Positions 47,696-58,145 of a DNA stretch of 64,000 nt are shown in pieces; position 1 is the stretch's first letter; each line of letters starts with the position of its first letter. The DNA is from Candidatus Symbiopectobacterium sp. 'North America' (GTDB lineage Bacteria > Pseudomonadota > Gammaproteobacteria > Enterobacterales > Enterobacteriaceae), in NCBI RefSeq assembly GCF_015762685.1, contig NZ_PEHF01000059.1, forward strand, positions 1 through 64,000, written 5' to 3'. A program made the position numbers and the translations under genes. The notes under the pieces were generated by a model, which saw only the letters and a program-made list of their open reading frames with translations, searched no databases and was not told where the DNA came from.

Positions 47696-49288
47696 TTACT
47701 CAATACCCTGACTACGCAGGTACTCTTCATAACTGCCGGTAAAATCAACCACTTTGTTGGGCGTAATTTCCAGTACGCGCGTGGCCAATGAGCTAACGAA
47801 CTCGCGGTCATGGGAAACGAACAGCAAGGTACCCTGATAGAGCTCTAACGCCATGTTAAGCGCTTCGATCGATTCCATATCCAGGTGGTTGGTGGGTTCA
47901 TCCATCACCAGAATATTGGGGCGCTGCATCATCAGCTTGCCAAACAGCATACGGCCTTTTTCGCCCCCAGAGAGCACTTTCACTTTCTTCTTGATATCGT
48001 CCTGACCAAACAGCAAGCGACCCAGTACGCTGCGTACTGCCTGCTCATCATCCTTTTCCTGCTTCCACTGGCTCATCCAGTCAAACACGGTCAGATCGCC
48101 ACCAAACTCGTATTCATGATCCTGCGCGTAGTAGGCGATGTTGACATTTTCAGACCATTTTACGGTGCCTTTATCCGCCGCCAACTCGCCCACCAGGGTT
48201 TTGAGCAACGTGGTTTTACCAATCCCGTTGGTCCCCAGGATGGCAACCTTCTCACCCACTTCGATCAGCAGATTGAGACCAGAGAACAGCGGGCCGTTAT
48301 CAAAGCCTTTCGCCAGTGCCTCCACTTCCAACGCGTTGCGGAACAATTTCTTGTCCTGGTCGAAGCGAATAAAGGGGTTCTGCCGGCTGGAGACTTTCAC
48401 TTCATCAAGCTGAATTTTTTCGATTTGACGTGCACGCGACGTTGCCTGACGTGATTTCGAGGCGTTGGCGCTAAAACGGCTGACGAAGGATTGCAGTTCG
48501 GCAATCTGCGCTTTTTTCTTGGCGTTATCTGACAACAGACGTTCGCGCGCCTGCGTGGCCGCCGTCATGTATTCATCGTAATTTCCGTGATAAACGCGCA
48601 GTTCACCGTAATCCAGATCCGCCATGTGGGTACACACCATATTCAGGAAGTGGCGATCGTGGGAAATGATGATCATGGTGCTGTTGCGTTCGTTCAACAC
48701 ATTTTCCAGCCAACGGATTGTGTCGATATCCAGGTTGTTGGTCGGTTCATCGAGCAGCAAAATATCAGGATTGGAAAACAACGCCTGCGCCAACAGTACG
48801 CGCAGTTTCCAGCCGGGAGCGACTTCACTCATCAAACCGTAATGCTGTTCCAGCGGGATACCCACGCCTAACAGCAGTTCCCCTGCGCGGGATTCTGCAC
48901 TATAGCCGTCCATTTCGCCGTATTTGACTTCCAGATCGGCGACTTTATAGCCATCTTCCTCGCTCATTTCCGGTAACGCGTAAATGCGGTCACGCTCTTC
49001 TTTTACCGTCCAGAGTTCAGCATGTCCCATGATCACGGTATCCAGCACGCTGAAATTTTCAAACGCAAACTGGTCCTGACGCAGTTTCCCCAGACGCTCG
49101 TTGGGATCGAGGGCAACGTTGCCGCCACTCGGCACCAGATCGCCACCCAGGATCTTCATAAACGTGGATTTACCACAACCGTTAGCACCAATCAACCCGT
49201 AGCTGTTGCCGTTGCCAAACTTGACGGAGATATTTTCAAAAAGCGGCTTGCTGCCAAACTGCATCGTAATGTTGTTGGTACTTAACAC
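47696..49288 (-). CDS. ybiT: ABC-F ribosome-associated ATPase YbiT
   Basis: A 530-residue soluble ABC-F protein with two ATPase domains. Walker A motifs: [12 protein letters not shown] (about 36) and [12 protein letters not shown] (about 355). Signature motifs: the first is degenerate ([17 protein letters not shown]), the second is [13 protein letters not shown]. Walker [15 protein letters not shown] and [14 protein letters not shown]. The interdomain linker (about 240-320) is the P-site tRNA-interaction motif of ABC-F factors. Length and sequence match E. coli YbiT closely. These proteins act on stalled or special ribosomal states. It is intact, in contrast to the genes on both sides. Confidence 0.95.
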   Translation of the reverse strand: MLSTNNITMQFGSKPLFENISVKFGNGNSYGLIGANGCGKSTFMKILGGDLVPSGGNVALDPNERLGKLRQDQFAFENFSVLDTVIMGHAELWTVKEERDRIYALPEMSEEDGYKVADLEVKYGEMDGYSAESRAGELLLGVGIPLEQHYGLMSEVAPGWKLRVLLAQALFSNPDILLLDEPTNNLDIDTIRWLENVLNERNSTMIIISHDRHFLNMVCTHMADLDYGELRVYHGNYDEYMTAATQARERLLSDNAKKKAQIAELQSFVSRFSANASKSRQATSRARQIEKIQLDEVKVSSRQNPFIRFDQDKKLFRNALEVEALAKGFDNGPLFSGLNLLIEVGEKVAILGTNGIGKTTLLKTLVGELAADKGTVKWSENVNIAYYAQDHEYEFGGDLTVFDWMSQWKQEKDDEQAVRSVLGRLLFGQDDIKKKVKVLSGGEKGRMLFGKLMMQRPNILVMDEPTNHLDMESIEALNMALELYQGTLLFVSHDREFVSSLATRVLEITPNKVVDFTGSYEEYLRSQGIE

Positions 49289-49407
49289 GGCGTTGACTCA
49301 AATAAAAAGTGTGATTTAACGCCCATTATGCCACAGTTAGCGCCTCTGGTCGCCTGCCGTTTGCAAGCAGAAGAGCCCCCCGCACCGCACCGCGCTAGTA
49401 CGTAGTT

Positions 49408-50339
49408 TCAGGAGCGAAATAGCAACGCCAGCTTACCGTCGGGGTTATTCAGCTTGTTCAATTTTTTATGATTAACCTCGCTCAGTTGCCCCAGTTGACT
49501 CAAGGTCGGCGAAGCAGAGTCGGGTAAGGTATGGGTTTGCGGTGATGCCAGTATCAGAAGCTGCGCCGCCTTTTGCAACAAAGCAAAGTATGCCTGCTGT
49601 GTTGCCGTATCCGCAGGCGTAATCGCCATCTGACTTTTCAGCCAGGCGCCTAGATAAAACTCTAAAAACGGGGGAGACGGTTCCGGCCGTTCATAGGCAA
49701 TACCCCGTAGGAAATAGAGCACCGAGCGATAAGGATCGTCCTGCATGGCGTCGATACCCACTTGAGAGGGCAATTCCCGCGGTGCAATCTTGCCCGCAGG
49801 CCCCTCCAGCCACACCAGATGTGCTGTTGCATGTAATCCCAGAACACCGCCATTGAGGGCAAATTGCGCAAATCATCGGTAATGCGCAATGACAGCATGA
49901 TATCGCTGTCCGGCGTGCTGGCGTGTAATGCGCTCACTGAGTGATGGCCGTCCGTCAGGTAAACCTGTCCATCCGGGGCAATCACCGCCGATTTTACCGC
50001 ATCAGGGTGTGTCCCGGCCGGTTTCGCGCAGCGGAAACTCGTGGCTGTGGCAAGGGTCGACGAGTCCGAGAAATCAGCCACCTTTCCAGCCCCTTCTCCC
50101 TTACAGAAATCATCAAACAGCGCGCGCGGTTTTTGTCGGTAATTGGCGAGATCGTAGGCAACTTCTGCCTTGCCTATCGCGGGTTGGGTAGGGTGAATGG
50201 CTTACGCGTTCACGGTAATCAGCGTTGCGTTGGCAAATGCTGCTCCGCTCCAGGTTGCCATAAACATCACAATACCGGTGACGATCCAAGTAGCACGCCC
50301 GTGCGCTGGGCGCGTGCATTGTAAATGCCTTTGCTTCAT
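49408..50339 (-). pseudogene. Exported ParB/Srx-like protein, nonsense and frameshift
   Basis: A secreted protein with a signal peptide (ATWIVTGIVMFMATWSGAAF, ending FANA) followed by a ParB/sulfiredoxin-like domain of the ParBc_2 type, recognised by QVYLTDGHHSVSALHA. Its function in bacteria is not established; it is annotated as a putative ParB-like nuclease. A TAA at 50202-50204 (codon 46) interrupts the frame just after the signal peptide (TLITVNA-stop-AIHPTQPAIGK). A second lesion near 49812-49820 shifts the frame: CAACAGCACATCTGG would need to read CAGCATCTGG to give QQHLVWLEGPAGKI. The C-terminal helical part (FLEFYLGAWLKSQMAITPAD) runs to 49408. Confidence 0.78.
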
Positions 50340-50464
50340 AAAACCTCGCGATGGAAGACGTTGACCCAACAGATCAGCACAGTAGAATCATATACTATCG
50401 GATGGCAAGACTTTCACAGCATCCTCCCGATGCACAACACACAAAACAACAGCAGGGAGCTTCC

Positions 50465-51010
50465 ATGTTACACACACTACACAGGCTACATCGCCCGCCA
50501 CATCTCACGTTGTCATTGCAAGAAGAGCACGATGCTCCCGCGTTGTTTTCTCTGATACAACAGGAAAAGGCGCGTCTGCGTCACACCCTGGCCTGGCCAG
50601 ATAGCGTGCGACACATCGAGGATACCCTGACAACTATCAGGGAGAATCGCGCGGATTTTTTTGCCGGACGCTCAGCGGTCTATCTCATCCACTGGCAGGG
50701 AGAAATGGCCGGTGTGGCATCCTTTAACAACCTGAAAGCCACCCAGGGATAGATTAACTATTGGATGGCTGAACGCTTTCAAGGGCAAGGCATCGCTTCA
50801 CAGGCGATCCAGTTATTAATCGATTCATTCACTGATGCCGCCATACTGGACACCTTCATCATCAAGGCCGTTACCGTGAATCAGCGCAGCAATGCGCTGG
50901 CTCAACGCTTGGGTTTTGTGTTTGTCGAGCGCCTACTCGCCGCAGAAAACATTGGGGATAACGTTTACGATCAAAACCGTTATTGCTTGCAGCGCGCGGC
51001 GTCACGATAA
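50465..51010 (+). pseudogene. RimL-like GNAT acetyltransferase, nonsense mutation
   Basis: A 181-codon N-acetyltransferase gene of the RimJ/RimL family, which acetylates N-terminal amines such as that of ribosomal protein L7/L12. From ATG 50465 it reads MLHTLHRLHRPPHLTLSLQE and LRHTLAWPDSVRHIEDT. At 50750-50752 a TAG replaces a codon in the conserved strand before INYWMAERF; RimL has AEIGYWL here. After the stop the same frame continues with the acetyl-CoA loop FQGQGIASQAIQLLID and AVTVNQRSNALAQRLGF to 51010. The truncated product lacks the cofactor site. One base change explains the loss. Confidence 0.82.
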
Positions 51011-51105
51011 GTCGACGCACGGTGGCGAATGTCGCCTTGGCAAAAAACAGTGACATTCGTCACAAAAATGTTGAAACACCATTCTCTTTGGGCTACTTTT
51101 TAAAA

Positions 51106-51121
51106 CGTGATGAACATCACG
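51106..51121. promoter_or_regulatory. CRP- or FNR-type palindrome before the 32-residue gene
   Basis: CGTGATGAACATCACG is a perfect 16-base palindrome-type site (stem CGTGAT / ATCACG, spacer GAAC). It fits the CRP pattern GTGA-N6-TCAC and, less well, the FNR pattern TGAT-N4-ATCA. It ends 28 bases before the start codon of the small gene. Confidence 0.55.
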
Positions 51122-51149
51122 CTTATTAACGAACCCAAGGAGACTGATT

Positions 51150-51248
51150 ATGAAAATGTTCCGCGATATCAGTAAATTCTTTAAAAAAATGGGGAATGTC
51201 TATGTCAGCTACTGCGAACGTATCGGCTCAATCATCAGCCCGTTCTGA
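51150..51248 (+). CDS. Small 32-residue amphipathic protein, unrecognised
   Basis: An ATG at 51150 preceded by CCAAGGAGACTGATT (an excellent ribosome binding site) opens a 32-codon frame: MKMFRDISKFFKKMGNVYVS, then YCERIGSIISPF and TGA. The protein is basic at the N terminus with Phe/Ile/Val on one face, so it may lie on or in the inner membrane as an amphipathic helix. The gene is a complete unit: a CRP/FNR-type site just upstream and a strong terminator 21 bases after the stop. I do not recognise a family. Its short monocistronic layout recalls AzuC-type small proteins encoded on dual-function RNAs, but there is no clear sequence similarity. It is intact between decayed neighbours. Confidence 0.65.
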   Translation: MKMFRDISKFFKKMGNVYVSYCERIGSIISPF

Positions 51249-51268
51249 TAACAGCCACTTTCCTCGCT

Positions 51269-51305
51269 AAGGCCGCTTTTTTTCATCAAGCGGCCTTCGT
51301 TTTTT
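51269..51305 (+). terminator. Strong Rho-independent terminator
   Basis: A perfect 10-bp stem AAGGCCGCTT / AAGCGGCCTT with a 9-base loop is followed by CGTTTTTT. It lies 20 bases after the small-protein stop codon and insulates it from the treB-like genes downstream. Confidence 0.9.
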
Positions 51306-51457
51306 CTCTGCTCGCACCTCACCCTCTTCTAAGAACCGATTATAACAGCGGCGATTATTTGATTGCGATCTCACTGCGGTTATCTCGTTCCCCCTGCTGC
51401 ACGTTCATTACCTATCCTTAAACCTGTTCACTCTGGGTATTCACACAAGAACGCGCA

Positions 51458-52876
51458 ATGAGCAAAGTACAACAACAAGATATTGAGCGATTAATCACGC
51501 AGCTGGGCGGAGCTGATAATATCGTCACGCTCACTCACTGTATTACCCGCCTGCGTTTCGTGTTGCAAGACCCTGCCCTAGCCGATGCCAAAGGTATTGA
51601 AACGCTACCGATGGTCAAAGGCTGTTTCATCACCGCCGGGCAGTTTCAGGTGGTGATCGGCACTTAGGTGGGCGATTATTTTCAGGCAATTAGCGCGCAC
51701 ACGGGCAAAGTCAAAGCCGACAAAGAGAGTGTGCGTCAGTCAGCACGCAATAACATGACGGTTCTGGAACGCGGAATTTCTCACTTTGCTGAGATTTTCT
51801 TCCCGCTACTGCATGCACTCATCAGCGGCGGGCTGATTCTGGGTTTGCGTAACGTGATTGGCGATATTCCGTTTTCGGACGGGCAAACCCTGATCCAACG
51901 CCACCCTACCTGGCAATCACTGTATGATTTCCTCTGGCTGTTGGGTGAAGCTATCTTCTTCTACCTTCCGGTCGCTGTTTGCTGGTCAGCTGTGCGGAAA
52001 ATGGTCGGGACACCAGTATTGGGCATCATCCTTGGCATTACCCTCGTGTCACCACAATTGATGAACGCCTATCAGATAGGCCAGCAAATCCCAGACGTCT
52101 GGGACTTTGGCTGGTTTGCCATCGAAAAGGTTGGCTATCAAGCACAAGTTATTCCGTCGCTGCTGGCTGGCATTACTCTGGCGATGATCGAGACGCGGTT
52201 AAAGCAATGGGTGCCTGACTCACTCTATCTGGTCGTCGTTCCTGTCACCGCCCTGCTGGCCTCCGTTGCACTGGCGCATGCGGTGATTGGTCCGTTTGGC
52301 CGCTTGATCGGTGACGGCGTCGCCTGGGTGGTGAAAGGACTGATGACTGGCAGTTTCGCACCGATAGGGGCCGCACTGTTTGGATTTCTCTATGCACCTC
52401 TTGTGATTACCGGCGTGCACCAAACAACACTCGCTATTGATATGCAAATGATTCATAGCATGGGAGGGACTCCGGTATGGCCTCTGATTGCATTATCGAA
52501 TATTGCCCAGGGTTCCGCGGTGATTGGCATCATTCTAATCAGCCGCCGACACAACGAACGCGAAGTTTCCGTGCCAGCAGCACTGTCTGCCATGCTGGGC
52601 GTTACTGAACCGGCCATGTACGGCATCAATCTGAAATACGGCTTCCCGATGCTGTGCGCCATGACGGGTTCAGCTCTGGCCGGATTGATATGTGGGCTTG
52701 TCGGCGTCACCGCCAACGGTATTGGCGTTGGCGGTTTACCGGGTATTTTATCCATCAAGCCCACTTTTTGGGCCATCTATTTGGCGGCAATGGTGATTGC
52801 CATCGTGATACCGGCGCTGTTAACCATGGTGGTCTATCGCCGTAAGCTGCGCAACGCGACCTTACCTTTCCAGTAA
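51458..52876 (+). pseudogene. treB: Trehalose-type PTS EIIBC (TreB paralogue 1), nonsense mutation
   Basis: A phosphotransferase system permease of about 472 codons closely resembling TreB, which imports trehalose as trehalose-6-phosphate. The EIIB domain holds the phosphorylated cysteine in LTHCITRLRF. The EIIC domain has the ISGGLILGLRNVIGDIPFSD start, about ten membrane helices, and TGVHQTTLAIDMQMIHSMGG. Codon 70 is TAG (51665-51667), between QFQVVIGT and VGDYFQAI; E. coli TreB has Asn there. The rest of the frame has no other lesion. It is the first of two tandem paralogues. Confidence 0.9.
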
Positions 52877-53032
52877 ATGAGGCGTTCAACACGCCGCAGG
52901 CATCAGGCTTATCGCTTGGTGCCTGACAAATCTAATAATTCGCTCGTAATCCGCGTTCACTGGCGATTACTGACGCATCGTTGCCTATCCTTGATCCATC
53001 ACTTCACCCCATCCAAAGAAAAGGGTAAAGAA

Positions 53033-54450
53033 ATGAGCAAGGTACAGCCACAAACGATCGAAGACTTAATTAAGCAACTTGGGGGGAGACAGAATATTGC
53101 TACGCTGACGCACTGTATCACTCGATTACGCCTGGTATTAAAACACCCCGAACAGGCCAACATCGACAACATCAAAGCGCTTTCCATGGTCAAAGGGTGT
53201 TTTACCCATGGCGACCAATGCCAAATCGTCATCGGTACTGACGTTGAAGCCTATTACCAGGCATTACAGGCCGCCATCGGTAAAGCCCCTGAAAATCAGG
53301 AGGCTGCCCTGCACACCATGCGTCATAAGATGTCACTGTGGGACCGGGCTATTTCACATTTCGCAGAGATCTTCTACCCGCTGTTGCCGGCCTTGATTAG
53401 CGGTGGTCTGATCCTCGGCGTCCGCAACGTTATCGGAGACATTCCACTGGTTGATGGTCAGTCGCTGATCGAACGCAGCCCAATGTGCCACACGATCTAT
53501 GATTTTCTCTGGCTGCTGGGTGAGGCCATTTTCTACTATCTGCCCGTAGCAATCTGCTGGTCAGCGGTGAAAAAAATGGGTGGTACACCGGTGCTGGGCA
53601 TCATTCTCGGCATCACGCTCGTTTCCCCCAGTTGATGAATGCCTATTCTATCGGTCAGCAAATACCTGCGGTGTGGGACTTTGGCATATTCACGGTACAG
53701 CGTATCGGCTATCAGGCACAGGTTATCCCTTCTCTACTGGCGGGTATTGCGCTGGCAATGATTGAGCTACGTCTTAAAAAATGGATACCGGATTCGCTGC
53801 ATCTGGTGAGTGTCCCAGTGCTGTCGATTCTACTGGCGGTATTTCTGGCGCACACGGTTATCGGCCCGGTTGGACGCATCATTGGAGATGGCATCGCCTG
53901 GGCGATCGCGAGCGTGATGACAGGCAGTTTTGCCCCAGCCGGTGCCGCACTGTTTGGTTTTTTCTATTCGCTACTGGTGATTACCGGCGTACACCAAACC
54001 ACATTGGCTATCGATTTGCAAATGATCCAAAGTATGGGACACACCCCGGTTTGGCCACTGATTGCACTGTCAAACATCGCCCAAGGCTCCGCGGTGATTG
54101 GCATTATGCTGATCAGTCGCAAGATGAATGAACGTGAGACCTCTGTGCCAGCGGCGATTTCCGTCATGTTGGGCGTGGCAGAGCCCGCCATGTACGGTAT
54201 CAACCTCAAATACGGCTTTCCCATGCTGTGTGCCATGATTGGCTCCGCGCTGGCGGCACTCTTGTGCGGCATGAGCGGCGTGATGGCCAACGGCATTGGC
54301 GTCGGTGGCTTACCAGGCATTCTGTCCATCAAACCCTCATTTTGGAGCGTCTATCTGGTCGCCACCGCGATCGCCGTCGTGATACCCGTGATACTGACCA
54401 CCACGGTGTACCGGCGGAAACAACGGCTGGGCGCATTGCCCAATGGGTAA
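53033..54450 (+). pseudogene. treB: Trehalose-type PTS EIIBC (TreB paralogue 2), frameshift in a C run
   Basis: A second TreB-like permease, clearly homologous to the first copy along its whole length but diverged in many residues, so the duplication is not recent. The EIIB cysteine is present (LTHCITRLRL). ATG 53033 follows AAAGGGTAAAGAA. At 53625-53629 there are five C; six would restore LVSPQLMNAY as in copy 1 (which has TCACCACAATTG). The frame stops after LVSPS, and the downstream part (MNAYSIGQQIPAVWDFGIFT to 54450) is out of frame, so half of the EIIC domain is lost. Some upstream sequence (CCTATCCTT) is also shared with copy 1. Confidence 0.9.
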
Positions 54451-54497
54451 TTGCGTCCTATAACTAGCTTACAGGTAAAGCGTAAACAGGTAATGGT

Positions 54498-55910
54498 ATG
54501 ACAGCACCGCTTCCTTGGTGGCGCACTGGCGTCATCTATCAAATCTACCCCAAAAGTTTTCAGGACAGCACCGGTTCTGGTACCGGAGACCTGCAAGGCA
54601 TTATTTCGCGCCTGGAGTATCTGCAACAGTTAGGCGTCGATGCGCTGTGGCTTACGCCAGTGTATCCCTCACCGCAGGTGGATAATGGTTACGACGTTGC
54701 GGACTACTGCGACATCGATCCTGCCTATGGCACGATGCACGATATTGAAACGCTGATCGCGCAAGCACACGCGCGCGGCATGTGTATCATTATGGATATG
54801 GTGTTTAACCATACGTCTACGCAGCATCCCTGTTTTGTGCAGGCCCAAAAGCCTGACAGCGACTACCGCGCCTTTTACTGTTGGCGCGTGGGAACAGAAA
54901 CCACACCGCCTAACAACTGGCGTTCAAAATTCGGCGGCAGCGCCTGGCAGTGGCATGCCCCCAGCCAGCAACATTACCTGCATCTGTTCGCGCCACAACA
55001 AGCCGATTTGAACTGGGAGCACGCACCGGTGCGCGAGGCGTTGCAAGTGGTCTGTCACATTTGGGCAGACAAGGGGGTGGATGGCCTGCGTTTGGATGTG
55101 ATCAATCTGGTGTCGAAACAACAGGATTTCCCTTCGGATAGCGAAGGAGACGGCCGACGCTATTACACCGATGGGCCGCGCATGGTGGAGTTTCTTCACG
55201 AATTCAACCGCACCGTATTTTCACCGCGCGGACTCATGACCGTCGGTGAAATGTCTTCGACCATGTTAGAGAACTGCCAGCATTATGCCCCACTGGCGGG
55301 TAATGCATTGTCAATGACGTTTAACTTCCATCATCTGAAAGTGGATTATCCGGACGGAGAGAAGTGGACGCTGGCAGCCCCGGATTTCGTTGCGTTGAAA
55401 GCGTTGTTCAATACCTGGCAACTCGGTATGCATAATAAAGCCTGGAGTGCGCTGTTCTGGTGTAATCACGATCAGCCACGCATCGTTTCTCGCTTTGGCG
55501 ATGAGGGCTGCTATCGCACACCGTCAGCCAAAATGTTGGCAATGGTGCTGCACGGCATGCAGGGCACCCCCTATATTTATCAAGTGGAAGAGATCGGAAT
55601 GACCAACCCCGGCTATGACACCCTTGAGCACTATCGCGATATAGAAAGCCTGAATGTATACGCGGAACATATCGCCAAAGGTGAAACTCCAGCTCAGGTG
55701 TTGCGTATTCTTGCCCACAAATCACGCGATAATGGGCGCAGCCCGATGCAGTGGTCAGCTGCGCCGTCAGCGGGCTTTACGTCAGGTACGCCCTGGATAT
55801 CCCCCGGAACAGGTTACGCGGAGATCAACGTTTCGCAGGCACTTGCCGATCCCAATCCCGAACCCAGGGCAGTAATACACTTATCCGTTAGTGATATTAT
55901 TTACAGGTAA
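54498..55910 (+). pseudogene. treC: Trehalose-6-phosphate hydrolase-like (TreC), C terminus lost
   Basis: A GH13 alpha-glucosidase closest to TreC, which splits trehalose-6-phosphate into glucose and glucose-6-phosphate in the cytoplasm. The barrel is well conserved: YQIYPKSFQD, MVFNHTS, DGLRLDVINL (nucleophile Asp), TVGEMSSTML (acid/base Glu) and FWCNHDQPRIV (Asp). It ends at 470 residues against about 550 in the family: after INVSQALADPNPEP the sequence becomes RAVIHLSVSDIIYR and stops, so the last barrel helix and the C-terminal beta domain are gone. The invariant YQGEEIGM reads YQVEEIGM. Together with the two broken treB copies, the whole uptake pathway is dead. Confidence 0.85.
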
Positions 55911-56172
55911 GAGTAACGTTAATGACGGCAACACAGTAGCAGATATGGTAGCCAGGAAGAAACAAAATCACCCACAGAAAAAACAAATGAGAATCTTCGC
56001 TTATCAAAAAGATATTTAGCTTCGATAAAAAAGTGACGGATTTATTCCGTTGAACACCTGCAATATAATAACAGCAAGATAATATTTTCCTGAATATAGT
56101 CAGCGTATCGATAAAGGTGAAAAAACAGCACGGCAATAATCACATTATTACCGTACCCATTGAAAAATCACG

Positions 56173-56484
56173 TTAACGGCGTGCCAACAGCAGGCCAAGC
56201 ACTAACCCTAACGATGCGCCTACGCCGACACCGTGCCACGGTTTTTTATGCACATAGCCGTCCGCACGATTCGCAACTTGTTTTGCTTTAGCATAATAAC
56301 TGTCGGAAATACCCAATCTCTCTTTAACTTCCAATAGGGCATTCTCCGCATTTTTCTTTAACGTTATATAGGCTTCATCTGCACTATCGCCAGAATAACG
56401 TAATATATCGTCCAACGTATCTGCTAATAATTTAGCGTCGTCTTCAATACGAATATCTTCAGCGGGTTGCTTTTTCTCAGCCAT
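56173..56484 (-). CDS. elaB: Ribosome- and membrane-associated protein ElaB
   Basis: A 103-residue protein of the ElaB/YqjD/YgaM (DUF883) family. A helical N-terminal part (about 15-75) carries charged residues, and the C-terminal helix GVGVGASLGLVLGLLLARR anchors it in the inner membrane, with the arginine-rich end usual for the family. In E. coli these stationary-phase proteins tether ribosomes to the membrane. It lies beside the nuo operon as in E. coli and relatives. Intact. Confidence 0.88.
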   Translation of the reverse strand: MAEKKQPAEDIRIEDDAKLLADTLDDILRYSGDSADEAYITLKKNAENALLEVKERLGISDSYYAKAKQVANRADGYVHKKPWHGVGVGASLGLVLGLLLARR

Positions 56485-56622
56485 TATCTACTCCATGTTA
56501 TTTCACACAACGGTAGATTAACTATAGTCAAGTTCTCAGAACCTTAGGGCCTTGATGACCACAGACCATTCTGAAAATAGAAATAAGGGTAAACATCAGA
56601 CCGACATAACACCCTGACGCGC

Positions 56623-56662
56623 AAAAAAAGCCGCCGCAACCAGTAATGGCTGCAGCGGCTTT
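56623..56662 (-). terminator. Terminator of the nuo operon
   Basis: Read on the minus strand, AAAGCCGCTGCAGCC-ATTACT-GGTTGCGGCGGCTTT forms a long stem with two mismatches, directly followed by TTTTTTTGCG. It lies 20 bases after the nuoN stop codon. Confidence 0.85.
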
Positions 56663-56681
56663 ATAGCGCAACATTAGTGCA

Positions 56682-58139
56682 TTACATCAGCGGCTGCGCC
56701 ATCTGCACCAGTGAAATCAGCGGTTGTGGATACAGGCCCAGTAACAGCACCGCAATGGCGGAAATCAGCACTACCACGCCGCCAGCGGTCAGCGCCCAGT
56801 TATTGGGCGTATCACGCTGACGTTCTTGCGGTGCGGTTAGATAAAGACTGACCATGACACGCAGGTAGTAGTAGAGACCGATAGCGCTCCCCACCACTAC
56901 CGCACCCGTCAGCCACCACAGCTTGGCATCAACGCCCACGGCCAACACATAGAATTTGCCGAAGAAGCCCAGCGTCATCGGGATACCAGCCAGAGAGAGT
57001 ATCATCACCGTCATGACCGCAGACAGAATCGGTTTGTGCCAAAACAGTCCGCGATAAGAGAACAGGGAATCCGCGTCCGGTCCACGGTACGGGCTGGACA
57101 TCAGGCTGACAACCCCGAAGGCGCCCAGGCTGCTGAACAGGTAACCCGCCAGATAGACACCCACGGTTTCTAATGCCAACTGGTGAGTTTGCACGGCAAT
57201 CAGCGCCACCAGCAGGTAACCGAGGTGAGCGATGGAAGAGTAACCGAGCAGACGTTTAATGTTGCTTTGCGCAACCGCCATCAGGTTACCAAACAGGATG
57301 GAGGCAAACGCGATCACACCCAGTGCAGTTCTAACCGAGTCACTGTCAACCATCGGTGCATAAAGGAAAAGACGCATGACTGCACCAAAAATGGCGATCT
57401 TGCTGGCGGTCGCCAGGAAGGTCGACACCGGCGCCGGGGCACCTTGATACACGTCCGGCGTCCAGAGGTGGAACGGCACCAACGAGAGCTTGAACCCCAA
57501 ACCGACAATCATCATACCGAGGCCGGCCAACAGCAGCGGCTCATGCAGCGTGCGATCCGCCATACGCGCGCCCAAGCTGGCAAAGCTCAGGCTGCCAGAA
57601 TCGGCATACACCAGCCCCATGCCAAACAGCAGGAAGGACGAGGCGGCAGCAGATAGCAGCATGTATTTGATGCCCGCTTCCAGCGAGCGACGCTGGCGAA
57701 ACGCATAGCTCACCAGACCGAATAGCGGCAGTGAAATAAGTTCAATGCCGATGAACAGCGACGCCAAATGGTTAGCACTTGCCAGCAGAACCCCGCCCAG
57801 TGCAGCAATCGCCACCAGCAGATAAAACTCGTCACGGTTATCCGGATAGCCTTCCAGCCACGGGTAAGCGAACGTGCAGGTTGCCAGGCTGGCAAGCAGC
57901 ACCAACGCGGTGTAGAACATCGAGAAACCGTCTACCCGCAGCAGCGGCGTCACGTCCATCGGACCGGCGTTACCCACCAGAATCAGCGAGAACAAAGCAA
58001 TGTTAAGACCGATCACCGTGACAGTGGCATTGAAGAAATGGTTGCGTCGCCACGCAATGCACAGCATCACAACCACGGCGGTCAAACCGACGATTAACAG
58101 CGGCAGAAGCGCGACCAGGTGTTGAAGAGTTATTGTCAT
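56682..58139 (-). CDS. nuoN: NADH-quinone oxidoreductase subunit N
   Basis: A 485-residue antiporter-like membrane subunit of complex I that forms one proton channel. It has 14 predicted helices; conserved blocks include [35 protein letters not shown] (with the functional Lys and the broken helix), and [20 protein letters not shown]. Length matches E. coli NuoN. Last gene of the nuo operon, 6 bases after nuoM, followed by a strong terminator. Intact. Confidence 0.96.
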   Translation of the reverse strand: MTITLQHLVALLPLLIVGLTAVVVMLCIAWRRNHFFNATVTVIGLNIALFSLILVGNAGPMDVTPLLRVDGFSMFYTALVLLASLATCTFAYPWLEGYPDNRDEFYLLVAIAALGGVLLASANHLASLFIGIELISLPLFGLVSYAFRQRRSLEAGIKYMLLSAAASSFLLFGMGLVYADSGSLSFASLGARMADRTLHEPLLLAGLGMMIVGLGFKLSLVPFHLWTPDVYQGAPAPVSTFLATASKIAIFGAVMRLFLYAPMVDSDSVRTALGVIAFASILFGNLMAVAQSNIKRLLGYSSIAHLGYLLVALIAVQTHQLALETVGVYLAGYLFSSLGAFGVVSLMSSPYRGPDADSLFSYRGLFWHKPILSAVMTVMILSLAGIPMTLGFFGKFYVLAVGVDAKLWWLTGAVVVGSAIGLYYYLRVMVSLYLTAPQERQRDTPNNWALTAGGVVVLISAIAVLLLGLYPQPLISLVQMAQPLM

Positions 58140-58145
58140 GGCGAA

